Positions 28,730-37,319 of a stretch of DNA of 64,000 bases are shown here, piece after piece (position 1 is the first letter of the stretch; the number at the start of each line of letters is the position of its first letter). A program made the translations under genes and the position numbers. The stretch is taken from the NCBI RefSeq assembly GCF_000878195.1, contig NZ_JXST01000001.1:1-64000 (forward strand), written 5' to 3'. The stretch comes from Mycolicibacterium llatzerense. GTDB taxonomy: Bacteria > Actinomycetota > Actinomycetes > Mycobacteriales > Mycobacteriaceae. The notes below the pieces were generated by a model. The model saw nothing but the letters and a program-made list of their open reading frames with translations, was not told the DNA's origin and ran no database searches.

Positions 28730-29719
28730 ATGGGGCCTGAGTCGCCGCGCGTCATCGTCCAACCCGATGACGGTGTGCAGCCGGTGCGGGAGTTCATCGC
28801 ATCGGCGCAGAAATCGCTGCTGATCAAACAATTCACGTTCACCGAGCCGTCGCTCGTGGCGGCGGTGATCGAGCGGCACCAGGCGGGGGTCACGGTGCGC
28901 GTCATGCTGAACCCGGCCCGCTCCGGTGGGGACCGCGCCAATGACGAGACGTTCGAACAGTTCTCGGACGCCGGAGTGAACGTGCAGTGGTCCAATCCGT
29001 CGTTCTACGTGACGCACGAGAAGTCGATCGTGGTCGACGAGACGGCCGCGCTGGTGGCCACATTCAACTTGTGCGAGAAGTACTTCACGCTCACGCGTGA
29101 CTACGGCTTCATCACCACCGATGCCGAGCATGTCGCGCAGATCGTCGAGGTGTTCGACGCCGACTGGTCCCACACCGATTGGGCGCCGTCGTCCTATCAC
29201 GGGCTGTTGTGGAGCAACTCGAATTCGCGGTACCACATGGCGAAATTCATCGACACCGCCGAACATCACCTGCGCATCCAGCACCCCAAGTACGTCGACG
29301 CCGTCATCCTCGATCACATCGCGGCGGCGGTGGGCCGCGGCGTGAACGTCCATGTGCTGTGCGGCGGTAAGCACGGCATCAGTGAGTGGGACATCCTCGA
29401 TACCTTCGCGTCGCTGCGGACCCTGCGCCGGTTCGGCGCCAAGGTGCGCAAGCAGAAGAACCTGCGGGTGCACGCCAAGCTGGTCATCGTCGACGACCGG
29501 GAGGCCCTGGTGGGGTCGATGAACATCGACCGCAGCGCCTTCGACCTGCGCCGTGAACTGGGTGTCATGGTCCATGACCCGGATGCGGTCGGGCAGCTTA
29601 CCCAGGTGTTCGACGCCGACTGGGAGACCTCGCACCACTACGAGCCGCCGGATCCGCTCGACGCCTCGCAGCATCATGAGGACGACTTCCCGCACGACCC
29701 CGAGTTGGTCCATGAGTGA
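28730..29719 (+). CDS. Phospholipase-D-fold (PLDc) protein
   Basis: 329 residues with two HKD motifs. The first is H96-x-K98-x4-D103 (THEKSIVVDETAAL followed by TFNL), the second H248-x-K250-x4-D255 (VHAKLVIVDDREALVGSMN). Both catalytic histidines are present, so it should be an active phosphodiesterase or transphosphatidylase; the substrate (lipid or nucleic acid) is open. No signal peptide is evident. TAGCAT ends 9 nt before ATG 28730, suggesting a very short or absent leader. The last 8 nt overlap the start of the CHR gene. Confidence 0.88.
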   Translation: MGPESPRVIVQPDDGVQPVREFIASAQKSLLIKQFTFTEPSLVAAVIERHQAGVTVRVMLNPARSGGDRANDETFEQFSDAGVNVQWSNPSFYVTHEKSIVVDETAALVATFNLCEKYFTLTRDYGFITTDAEHVAQIVEVFDADWSHTDWAPSSYHGLLWSNSNSRYHMAKFIDTAEHHLRIQHPKYVDAVILDHIAAAVGRGVNVHVLCGGKHGISEWDILDTFASLRTLRRFGAKVRKQKNLRVHAKLVIVDDREALVGSMNIDRSAFDLRRELGVMVHDPDAVGQLTQVFDADWETSHHYEPPDPLDASQHHEDDFPHDPELVHE

Positions 29720-30311
29720 GCAGATCGACTCGACAGCACAACGGGTTTCGTTGTTCGAGTTGGTCCTGACGTTCAACCACATCGCGCTGGCGTCGTTCGG
29801 TGGCGGGCTGTCGGCCTGGTCCCGAGAGGTGCTGGTCGTGGAGAAGGGCTGGCTCAGGGATGCCGAGTTCCTTTCGGCCACAACGATGTGTCGCATCCTG
29901 CCCGGCGCCAATCAGGTCAACATGGCGGTGTTCGCCGGTACCAAGATGCGCGGCTTCCCGGGTGCCGCGGCCGCGGTATTCGGCTTGTGCGCCATGCCTT
30001 TGGTCATCGTGCTGGCGCTGTCGTTCGCCTACTTCCGGTTCAAGGAGGTGCCCGCCGTCAAGGGTGTCCTGCACGGCGCGTCGGCGGCCGCGGTGGCCCT
30101 GACCTTGACGATGGTGCTCAAGACCGGCCAGAAGTGCCTGACGGGCGTCGTGCCGGTCCTGTTGTTCGCCGGTGCCTTCGTGCTGAACGGCGTCTTGCGG
30201 TTTCCGTTGTTGGGGACGCTCGCGATTCTGGCTCCGCTCAGCCTGATCTGGGCGTGGCCGCGCGAGCGCGGCGGCGGGCCAGGGCCCCGTGAGCGTGCTG
30301 CAGCAGCATGA
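29712..30311 (+). CDS. Chromate-family (CHR) transporter, first half
   Basis: 199 residues, one CHR domain of the short-chain type: LVLTFNHIALASFGGGLSAWSRE and EFLSATTMCRILPGANQVNMAVFAG, then four further hydrophobic segments. Short CHR proteins work as pairs encoded side by side with opposite topology. ATG 29712 overlaps the phospholipase-D-like gene by 8 nt. Chromate or sulfate is the usual cargo in the family, but the real substrate is not proven by sequence. Confidence 0.85.
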   Translation: MSEQIDSTAQRVSLFELVLTFNHIALASFGGGLSAWSREVLVVEKGWLRDAEFLSATTMCRILPGANQVNMAVFAGTKMRGFPGAAAAVFGLCAMPLVIVLALSFAYFRFKEVPAVKGVLHGASAAAVALTLTMVLKTGQKCLTGVVPVLLFAGAFVLNGVLRFPLLGTLAILAPLSLIWAWPRERGGGPGPRERAAAA

Positions 30312-30342
30312 GGACCAGCGAGGAGCCGGAGGCGGATCGCGC

Positions 30343-30903
30343 ATGAATTCTGCGGCCTTTTCCACATATTTCCAGCTGATCGGGCTGTTCGGCATGCTGT
30401 CGCTGCTGTCCATCGGCGGCGGCAACGTGGTGCTGCCGGAAATGCACATCAACGCCGTCAACGGCAGGCACTGGCTGACCAACAACCAGTTCGCCGACCT
30501 GTTCTCGATCTCCCAGACCGCGCCGGGGCCGAGCATCCTCATCGTGTCGATGGTCGGCTACGGCGCCGGCCTGAAAGTGGCCGGGATTCCCGGGGCGATC
30601 ATCGGCGGCGTCATCGCGATGATCGCCATGGTGGTGCCCGCCGCGATGTTCGTCTACGTCATCACGTTGATCTGGCAGAAGGCCGAGCGCTCCAAACTCC
30701 GCCGCGCCGTCGAGAAGGGTTTCGCCCCGCTGACGGTCGGCCTGATCCTGGCGGCGTCGCTGGTCATGAGCCGTGCCGCCGACCATGACTGGCGGGCGTA
30801 CACCGTCACGGCGGTGTGCACCGTGATCTTCATGCTCACCAAGCTCAACCCGCTGATCGTGGTGGCCGCGGCCGGCGTGGTGGGGTACCTGGGTTTCATC
30901 TGA
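30343..30903 (+). CDS. Chromate-family (CHR) transporter, second half
   Basis: 186 residues, the second CHR domain: YFQLIGLFGMLSLLSIGGGNVVLPEMHIN and LFSISQTAPGPSILIVSMVGYGAGLKVAGIPGA. I chose ATG 30343, preceded by GGAGG about 10 nt upstream. GTG 30289, which overlaps the first half, is the alternative. Together with the preceding gene it completes a heterodimeric short-chain CHR transporter. Confidence 0.85.
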   Translation: MNSAAFSTYFQLIGLFGMLSLLSIGGGNVVLPEMHINAVNGRHWLTNNQFADLFSISQTAPGPSILIVSMVGYGAGLKVAGIPGAIIGGVIAMIAMVVPAAMFVYVITLIWQKAERSKLRRAVEKGFAPLTVGLILAASLVMSRAADHDWRAYTVTAVCTVIFMLTKLNPLIVVAAAGVVGYLGFI

Positions 30904-30976
30904 CCGGCGCCATCTGGGCTGGTCGCCCCGCCGCGCCGCGGGATTGTCGGTGGCACATGGGAGCATTGAAGTTGTT

Positions 30977-32884
30977 GTGTCAGATGTAGCCCCGCCCCTG
31001 CAGTCGGCTCCGGTGATCGCCCCGGTGCCGGGGCGGCAGCGTGCGTCGGCGGACCTGCTGCGCCTGTTGCCGTACCTCGGGCCGTATCGCGCTCGCTGGG
31101 CTGCCATGCTGCTCACCGCGTTCGCCGGGCTGGGTGTGACGGTGTCGATCCCGCTGGTGACCAAGGCGGTGATCGACGGCCCGGTGCGGCACCAGGACCA
31201 ACAGGGTCTGTGGGTGCTCGGTTCCGCCGCGCTGGCGCTGGGGCTCGTCGAGGCGGTGCTGTGGTTCATCCGGCGCTGGCTCGGGGCCCGCGCGACCATG
31301 GGCGTCGAGGCCGACATCCGCAAGGAGCTCTACGCGCGGCTGCAGATTCTGCCGATGTCGTTCCATCGGCAGTGGCAGTCCGGGCAATTGCTGTCCCGCG
31401 TGATGAACGACCTTGGCACGATTCGCCAATTCCTCGGATTCGGCCTGCTGTTCTTGGTGCTCAACACGATTCAGATCATCGTGGTGACGGGCATCCTGCT
31501 GGCCATGTACTGGCCGCTGGGTGTGGTGGTGCTGGTGTCGGTGCTGCCGGTGACGGTGACGATCTTCAGGTTCGAGCGGCAGTTCAGCCGGCTGTCCCGG
31601 CAGGCACAGGACCAATCCGGCCATGTGGCAACGCATGTCGAGGAGTCGGCGCTGGGCCTGCGGGTGATCAAGTCGTTCGGCCGCGAGGACTACGTCTACG
31701 AGCGGTTCGACGAGCGGGCCACGGCCCTGTACGACGCCGAGGTCGGCAAGGTGGCGGTGTCGGCGCGGTTCTGGACGCTGCTCGAGGTCATCCCCAATCT
31801 CACGCTGATCGTGGTGCTGGGGTTCGGCGCGTACGCTGCCGGGCACGGCCTGGTGACCATGGGCACGCTGGTCGCGTTCATCACCATGATGCTGTCGCTG
31901 GTCTGGCCCATCTCGTCGCTGGGCTTTCTGCTGTCGATGATGCAGGAGTCGATGACCGCGGCCAATCGGGTCGCCGAGATCTTCGACGCGCCAGTGGATA
32001 TCAGCGACGGACCGGTCGCCGCTGCGCCGCGCGGTGGGCACCTCGAATTGCGTGACGTCGGCTTCCGCTTCCCCGACGCGGCGCCCGACGACTGGGCGCT
32101 GCGCCACGTCTCGGTGACGGTGGAACCTGGCCAGACGCTGGCTCTCGTCGGCGCGACCGGATCAGGGAAATCAGTTCTGGCGGCGCTGTTCTCGCGGCTG
32201 TACGACGTCACCGAGGGCGCCATCCTGCTCGACGGCCGTGACATCCGCGAGCTGTCGCTGCCCGCCCTGCGTAGCGCCGTGGCCACGGCCTTCGAGGACC
32301 CGACGCTGTTCTCCATGTCCGTCGTCGAGAACCTCACCCTCGGCCGCGGTGCCGACGATCCCGCCACCGACGACGAGATTCACTCGGCCATCGACATCGC
32401 CGCCGCTCGCTTCGTCTACGACCTGCCGTTCGGCCTGGACACCCGCATCGGTGAGCAGGGCATGAGCCTGTCCGGCGGTCAGCGCCAACGTCTTTCGCTG
32501 GCCCGCGCCATCCTGGCCGCGCCGGCGTTGCTGGTGCTCGACGACACCCTCTCGGCCCTGGACATGCACACCGAAGCCGAGGTCACCGTCGCGCTGCGAC
32601 GGGTGCTGACCTCGGTGACCGGCATCGTGGTGGCGCACCGGGCGTCGACCGTGCTGCTGGCCGACCGGGTGGCACTGCTGCAGAACGGCACCATCACCCG
32701 CATCGGCACCCACACCGAACTGTTGGCGCAGGCACCCGAGTACCGCTATCTGCTGTCGGCCGACGACGCGCTCGACGACGGCGCCGAATGCAGCTGCGAC
32801 TGGGAGCAGGACGCCGAGCGCGAACGGCTCGAGCAGCTGTATCTCGAGCAGAGCGACGAAGCCGAAGAAGTGCGCAGGCGATGA
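30977..32884 (+). CDS. ABC exporter half-transporter with degenerate catalytic site
   Basis: About 635 residues: six-helix transmembrane domain (60-330), then nucleotide-binding domain with Walker A GATGSGKS, signature LSGGQRQRLS and H-loop IVVAHRAST. Walker B reads LLVLDDTLSALD, with Asp where the catalytic Glu should be, so this half probably cannot hydrolyse ATP well. The Q-loop region is AFEDPTLFSMSV. A long charged C-terminal tail (CSCDWEQDAERERLEQLY) follows. GTG 30977 is the likely start. ATGA overlap with the second half. Confidence 0.9.
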   Translation: MSDVAPPLQSAPVIAPVPGRQRASADLLRLLPYLGPYRARWAAMLLTAFAGLGVTVSIPLVTKAVIDGPVRHQDQQGLWVLGSAALALGLVEAVLWFIRRWLGARATMGVEADIRKELYARLQILPMSFHRQWQSGQLLSRVMNDLGTIRQFLGFGLLFLVLNTIQIIVVTGILLAMYWPLGVVVLVSVLPVTVTIFRFERQFSRLSRQAQDQSGHVATHVEESALGLRVIKSFGREDYVYERFDERATALYDAEVGKVAVSARFWTLLEVIPNLTLIVVLGFGAYAAGHGLVTMGTLVAFITMMLSLVWPISSLGFLLSMMQESMTAANRVAEIFDAPVDISDGPVAAAPRGGHLELRDVGFRFPDAAPDDWALRHVSVTVEPGQTLALVGATGSGKSVLAALFSRLYDVTEGAILLDGRDIRELSLPALRSAVATAFEDPTLFSMSVVENLTLGRGADDPATDDEIHSAIDIAAARFVYDLPFGLDTRIGEQGMSLSGGQRQRLSLARAILAAPALLVLDDTLSALDMHTEAEVTVALRRVLTSVTGIVVAHRASTVLLADRVALLQNGTITRIGTHTELLAQAPEYRYLLSADDALDDGAECSCDWEQDAERERLEQLYLEQSDEAEEVRRR

Positions 32885-34698
32885 GCACCGAGAGCTGGCG
32901 CGGCCAGACCGTCGAGGCGGCTCAGGACCTGCCCATCGACGAGAACGTGTCGCGGCGCCGCGAGGCCCGTGCCCTGCTGGGTTCGCTGCTGAAGCCGTAC
33001 CGGGTTGCGGTCCTGCTCCTGGGTCTGGTCGTGGTGGTGGAAAACGCTGCGCGCCTGTCGGTTCCGCTGCTGGTGCAGCGCGGCATCGACCACGGCATCC
33101 CGCCGATCCTGCAGGGCGGCCCGGCCCGCGAACTGCTGCAGGTGGTGGCGGCCCTGTGCGTTGTGGTGGTGCTGCAGGCCAGTTTCCGGCTGTTCTTCCT
33201 GAATCGGTCGGGGCGCATCGGGCAGAAGGTGCTGCTGGAACTGCGCCGCCGGGTGTACCGGCAGTTCCAGCGCCTCGACGTGGCTTTCCATGACCGCTAC
33301 ACGTCGGGCCGCGTGGTGAGCCGGTCCACCAACGACATCGAAGCCATCCAGACCATGTTGTCGACGGGTTTCGACAGCCTCATCACTGCCGTGCTCACCT
33401 TGGGCGGCACCGCCGTGCTGCTGGTGACCCTGGACGTGCGGCTCGGACTGATGTGCCTGGGCGCCTTCCCGCTTCTGGTGTTGTTGGTCGCCTGGTTCCG
33501 CCGCGAGTCGTCCAGGACGTACCGCGTCGTCCGGGAACGGGCGGCGCTGGTGATCGTCCAGTTCGTCGAAACCATGACGGGCATCAAGGCCGTGCAGGCG
33601 TACCGGCGCGAGCCGCGAAACCAGGAGATCTTCGACGACGTCGTCGACGACTACCGCGTCATCAACGAACGCACCATGACTCTGCTCGCGGTGTTCATGC
33701 CCGGGGTCAAGCTGGTCGGCAACATCACCACCGGCCTGGTGCTGCTGTACGGCGGATACCTGGTGCTGCACGGCCGGATGACCATCGGCACGCTGACGGC
33801 CTTCCTGCTGTACCTGCGGATGTTCTTCGAACCGATGCAAGAGATTTCGCAGTTCTTCAACACATTCCAGTCCGCCGCCTCGGCGCTGGAGAAGCTGGCC
33901 GGGGTACTCGGTCAGCAGCCGGCGATCATGGATCCCGCCGACCCCGTCACCCTCACCGCGGTGAAGGGGGACATTGCTTTTCGTGGGGTCAGCTTCGGCT
34001 ACACCACGGAGCGGCCGGTGCTGCCGGAATTGAATCTGACGGTGCCTGCTGGGCAGACCGTCGCCCTCGTCGGTGCCACCGGTGCGGGCAAGACGACGAT
34101 CGCCAAACTCATCGCGCGCTTCTATGACCCGGTCACCGGCACGGTGACCCTCGACGACATCGATCTGCGCTCGATCGCCCAAGCCGAGCTGCGCCGGCAT
34201 GTGGTGATGGTGACGCAGGAGAACTTCATGTTCGCCGGCAGCGTCGCCGACAACATCCGGTTCGGCCGCCCCGACGCCACCGACACGGAGATTCGTGCGG
34301 CGGCGGAAGCCGTTGGCGCCGAACGGTTCATCGACAACCTGCCCGACGGCTACAACACCGACGTCGCCAATCGGGGCGGAAGGCTGTCGGCGGGCCAACG
34401 CCAGTTGGTCGCGTTCGCCCGGGTGTTCCTCGCCGACCCCAAGGTGCTGATCCTGGACGAGGCGACGTCCTCGCTGGACATCCCCACCGAGCGCCTGGTG
34501 CAGCGCGCTCTCGCCACCGTGCTGGCCGGGCGCACCGCGCTGGTGATCGCCCACCGGCTCTCCACCGTGCAATCGGCGGACCGGGTGCTGGTCCTCGACG
34601 GCGGACGCATCGTGGAAGACGGTGCCCCCGACGATCTGGTCGCGCAGAACGGGCGGTACGCCGCGCTGCACCGCGCCTGGATCGACTCGCTGGCCTGA
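32881..34698 (+). CDS. ABC exporter half-transporter, catalytically complete partner
   Basis: 605 residues. Transmembrane domain (about 35-330), Walker A GATGAGKT, Q-loop VTQENFMFAGSV, signature LSAGQRQLVA (Ala replaces Gly), Walker B VLILDEATSSLD with intact Glu, and H-loop LVIAHRLST. The start overlaps the previous gene by 4 nt. The pair matches heterodimeric exporters such as Rv1273c-Rv1272c, where one site is degenerate and one functional. The substrate (lipid or drug) is unknown. Confidence 0.92.
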   Translation: MSTESWRGQTVEAAQDLPIDENVSRRREARALLGSLLKPYRVAVLLLGLVVVVENAARLSVPLLVQRGIDHGIPPILQGGPARELLQVVAALCVVVVLQASFRLFFLNRSGRIGQKVLLELRRRVYRQFQRLDVAFHDRYTSGRVVSRSTNDIEAIQTMLSTGFDSLITAVLTLGGTAVLLVTLDVRLGLMCLGAFPLLVLLVAWFRRESSRTYRVVRERAALVIVQFVETMTGIKAVQAYRREPRNQEIFDDVVDDYRVINERTMTLLAVFMPGVKLVGNITTGLVLLYGGYLVLHGRMTIGTLTAFLLYLRMFFEPMQEISQFFNTFQSAASALEKLAGVLGQQPAIMDPADPVTLTAVKGDIAFRGVSFGYTTERPVLPELNLTVPAGQTVALVGATGAGKTTIAKLIARFYDPVTGTVTLDDIDLRSIAQAELRRHVVMVTQENFMFAGSVADNIRFGRPDATDTEIRAAAEAVGAERFIDNLPDGYNTDVANRGGRLSAGQRQLVAFARVFLADPKVLILDEATSSLDIPTERLVQRALATVLAGRTALVIAHRLSTVQSADRVLVLDGGRIVEDGAPDDLVAQNGRYAALHRAWIDSLA

Positions 34699-34702
34699 CC
34701 GG

Positions 34703-35542
34703 TCAGGGGATCAGTCGCAACTGCCGCGCCTTCGACACCGCCTCGTGCCGGGTATGGGTGCCGAGTTTCGTTGCGGCATTGCGCAGGTAGCTCTTGACCG
34801 TCTCGGGCTTCAACGAGAGCCGCTGTGCCGCTTCGGTATTGGTGCAGCCCAGCGCGATCTGCGCCAGCACGTCAAGTTCCCGTGGACTCAGTGGACTGGC
34901 CGGCGCCGGTCCACCGGCCAGGGCCTCGGCCAGCCGGTCCGCGAGATGACCCAGGTGCGCCGGCGCGACGTGCTCGCCACCGGCCGCCAGCCGACGCAGC
35001 TCGGCGTGCACCTCACGGATGTGTTCGGCGTTGACCACGGTGTCGGTGGACGGGGCCTGTTGCAGCCGCAGCCGCCGGTCCACCTCGTCGCGGATGGCCA
35101 GTTCGTCCGCCAGCCGCTGGGCCGACGTCATCATCAGGTCGATGGCCCGTCCGCCGAACGGTGCGGCGGAGCGGTACGCGCCGTAGAGCACGGCCCGGGT
35201 CTGGCCGTCGACGACGACGGGCACCGACAGGATCGACCGGATGCCCTCGGACAGCACCGGCATGTCGTAGTCGTGGGTGATCGACGGCGCGCGCCGGTAG
35301 TCGGCCACCGCCAGCGGCTGGCCAGACACCATGCTGGCCCCGCCGAGACCGAGCGTCGACCGCACCACCAGGCCCCGCAACCGGCCGGTCCGGGTGCCGT
35401 AGAACTCGGTGAGCAGCAGCGCGTCGTCGTGCACCTCGCCGCCGAACATCACCGGCACCGCGCCCTCGGTCCCGATCCGTCGCAGCTCAGCGCGCACGGC
35501 ATCGGTGTCGCGCGGACGCAGCAGAGTCGGGCCGGTGGTCAC
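34703..35542 (-). CDS. GAF-domain LuxR-type transcriptional regulator
   Basis: 279 residues. The N-terminal GAF-like sensor (about 20-170) contains LVVRSTLGLGGASMVSGQPLAV and SILSVPVVVDGQTRAVLYGAYR. The C-terminal LuxR helix-turn-helix is LSPRELDVLAQIALGCTNTEAAQRLSLKPETVKSYLRNAATKL. GTG 35542 follows AGAGGG, 9 nt upstream. It is divergent from two acyl-CoA ligase genes. A palindrome sits in the gap, so it probably regulates fatty or aromatic acid activation. Confidence 0.88.
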   Translation of the reverse strand: MTTGPTLLRPRDTDAVRAELRRIGTEGAVPVMFGGEVHDDALLLTEFYGTRTGRLRGLVVRSTLGLGGASMVSGQPLAVADYRRAPSITHDYDMPVLSEGIRSILSVPVVVDGQTRAVLYGAYRSAAPFGGRAIDLMMTSAQRLADELAIRDEVDRRLRLQQAPSTDTVVNAEHIREVHAELRRLAAGGEHVAPAHLGHLADRLAEALAGGPAPASPLSPRELDVLAQIALGCTNTEAAQRLSLKPETVKSYLRNAATKLGTHTRHEAVSKARQLRLIP

Positions 35543-35583
35543 GGTCAGTACCCTCTTTCGGGGGTAGCGGGCGGGTACGTGTG

Positions 35584-35598
35584 ACGTAGATCCTACGT
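35584..35598. promoter_or_regulatory. Palindrome at the acyl-CoA ligase start, possible operator
   Basis: ACGTAG-ATC-CTACGT is a perfect 6+3+6 palindrome ending 2 nt before ATG 35601. TAGATC inside it could be the -10 of a leaderless message, so a bound protein would block initiation. The divergent LuxR-type regulator is the obvious candidate binder. Confidence 0.5.
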
Positions 35599-35600
35599 TC

Positions 35601-37319
35601 ATGGCGACAGACGCTGGAATCACGACCAACACCGAGCAATATCGCGCCGCGCGGGACCGTCTCGTGGCATCGATCGGTGACTACGCGCAGGCCGTCGACA
35701 CCTTTACCTGGCCGCGGCTGACCGGCACGTTCAACTGGGCCACCGATTGGTTCGACGTCATCGCCCGCAGTCCGGAGCGCGCCGCTCAGGTGGCGCTGTG
35801 GATCACCGAAGAGAGCGGGGACGAGCAGCGGTACACCTTCGCCGAGATGGCCGACCGGTCCGACCAGGTGGCGACGTGGCTGCGATCGCTCGGCGTGGGC
35901 AAGGGCGACCGGGTCATCGTGATGCTGGGCAACCAGGTCGAGCTCTGGGAGTCGATGCTGGCGGTGGCGAAGCTCGGTGCGGTGGTGATGCCGACGACCG
36001 GCGCGCTGGGCCCGGCCGATCTGGCCGACCGGATCACTCGCGGCGGGGCGAGCTTCGTGGTGGCGGGCGTCGCGGACACCGACAAGTTCGCGTCGGTCGA
36101 CGGGCAGTACACCGGGATCGTCGTCGGCGGCTCGGCGCCGGGCTGGCACCGCTACGCCGATGCGTATCAAGTGGTTTCGGCGGGTCCGTTCGCTGCCGTC
36201 ACCGAGGTGGACGATCCACTGCTGGTGTATTTCACCTCGGGTACCACCAGCAAGCCCAAACTTGTTGAACACTCGCAGATTTCGTATCCGGTCGGCCATC
36301 TGTCGACGATGGCCTGGATCGGGGTGACACCGGGCGATGTGCACCTGGCGATCAGCTCGCCGGGCTGGGCCAAGCACGCCTGGAGTTGTGTGTTCGCGCC
36401 GTGGATCGCCGAGGCGACGATCTTCGTCTACAACTACGGCCGCTTCGACGCCGCCGCACTCATGGGGCAGTTGCGTCGCGCCGGCGTCAACACCTTCTGT
36501 GCGCCGCCGACGGTGTGGCGGATGCTGATCCAAGCCGATCTCGGCGCCAAACCCGAAGGGCTGCGGGAGATTCTGGGTGCCGGTGAGCCACTGAACCCCG
36601 ATGTCATCGCGAAGGTGCAGGACGCCTGGGGCCTGACGATCCGCGACGGCTTCGGGCAGACCGAGACCACCCTGCTGGTGGGCAACACCCCGGGGCAACC
36701 CGTCAAGGCTGGGTCTATGGGGCGGCCGATGCCGGGTGTGCCGGTGCGGCTGGTCGACCCGGTGACCGGCGAGCCGGCCGACGAGGGCGAGCTCTGTCTG
36801 GAGCTGAGCGCCCACCCGCTGAACTTGATGACGGGCTATCTCGGTGACCCGCAACGGAATGCGGCCGTCATGGCGGGCGGTTACTACCACACCGGTGACG
36901 TGGCGTCCCGCGACAGCGACGGCTACATCACCTATATCGGCCGCACCGACGACGTGTTCAAGTCGTCGGATTACAAGGTGTCGCCGTTCGAACTGGAGAG
37001 CGTGCTCATCGAGCATCCGGCGGTGGTGGAGGCCGCGGTGGTGCCCCAGCCCGATGACACCAGGCTCGCCGTGCCGAAGGCCTATGTCTGTCTGGCCGCG
37101 GGCTGGAGTGATGACGCGGAAACCGCAAGGTCCATCATGGAATTCGCCCGCGACCACCTGGCGCCGTACCTCAAGGTCCGCCGGGTGGAGTTCGGCGATC
37201 TTCCCAAGACGATTTCCGGGAAGATCCGACGCGTGGACCTGCGCAAGCGCGAAGATCAAGCGCATGCGGCCGGCACTCCGATCGCATCGGAATACCGCTA
37301 CGAGGACCTGGTGAACTGA
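35601..37319 (+). CDS. Acyl-CoA synthetase, medium-chain (ACSM-like) type
   Basis: 572-residue adenylate-forming enzyme that activates a carboxylic acid to its CoA thioester. Motifs: P-loop YFTSGTTSKPKLVEHS, DGFGQTETTLLVG, YYHTGDVASRDSDGYITYIGR, and the C-terminal catalytic lysine in KTISGKIRR. The arrangement (N-terminal FNWATDWFD, EHSQISYPVGHLST) resembles ACSM/benzoate-type ligases rather than long-chain FadD. ATG 35601. Its stop overlaps the next ligase start by 1 nt (TGATG). Confidence 0.9.
   Translation: MATDAGITTNTEQYRAARDRLVASIGDYAQAVDTFTWPRLTGTFNWATDWFDVIARSPERAAQVALWITEESGDEQRYTFAEMADRSDQVATWLRSLGVGKGDRVIVMLGNQVELWESMLAVAKLGAVVMPTTGALGPADLADRITRGGASFVVAGVADTDKFASVDGQYTGIVVGGSAPGWHRYADAYQVVSAGPFAAVTEVDDPLLVYFTSGTTSKPKLVEHSQISYPVGHLSTMAWIGVTPGDVHLAISSPGWAKHAWSCVFAPWIAEATIFVYNYGRFDAAALMGQLRRAGVNTFCAPPTVWRMLIQADLGAKPEGLREILGAGEPLNPDVIAKVQDAWGLTIRDGFGQTETTLLVGNTPGQPVKAGSMGRPMPGVPVRLVDPVTGEPADEGELCLELSAHPLNLMTGYLGDPQRNAAVMAGGYYHTGDVASRDSDGYITYIGRTDDVFKSSDYKVSPFELESVLIEHPAVVEAAVVPQPDDTRLAVPKAYVCLAAGWSDDAETARSIMEFARDHLAPYLKVRRVEFGDLPKTISGKIRRVDLRKREDQAHAAGTPIASEYRYEDLVN

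Noticed and set aside
32746..34671. Minus-strand frame of 641 codons opposite the second ABC half-transporter
   Set aside because: Antisense shadow of high-GC coding sequence with no recognisable motif.
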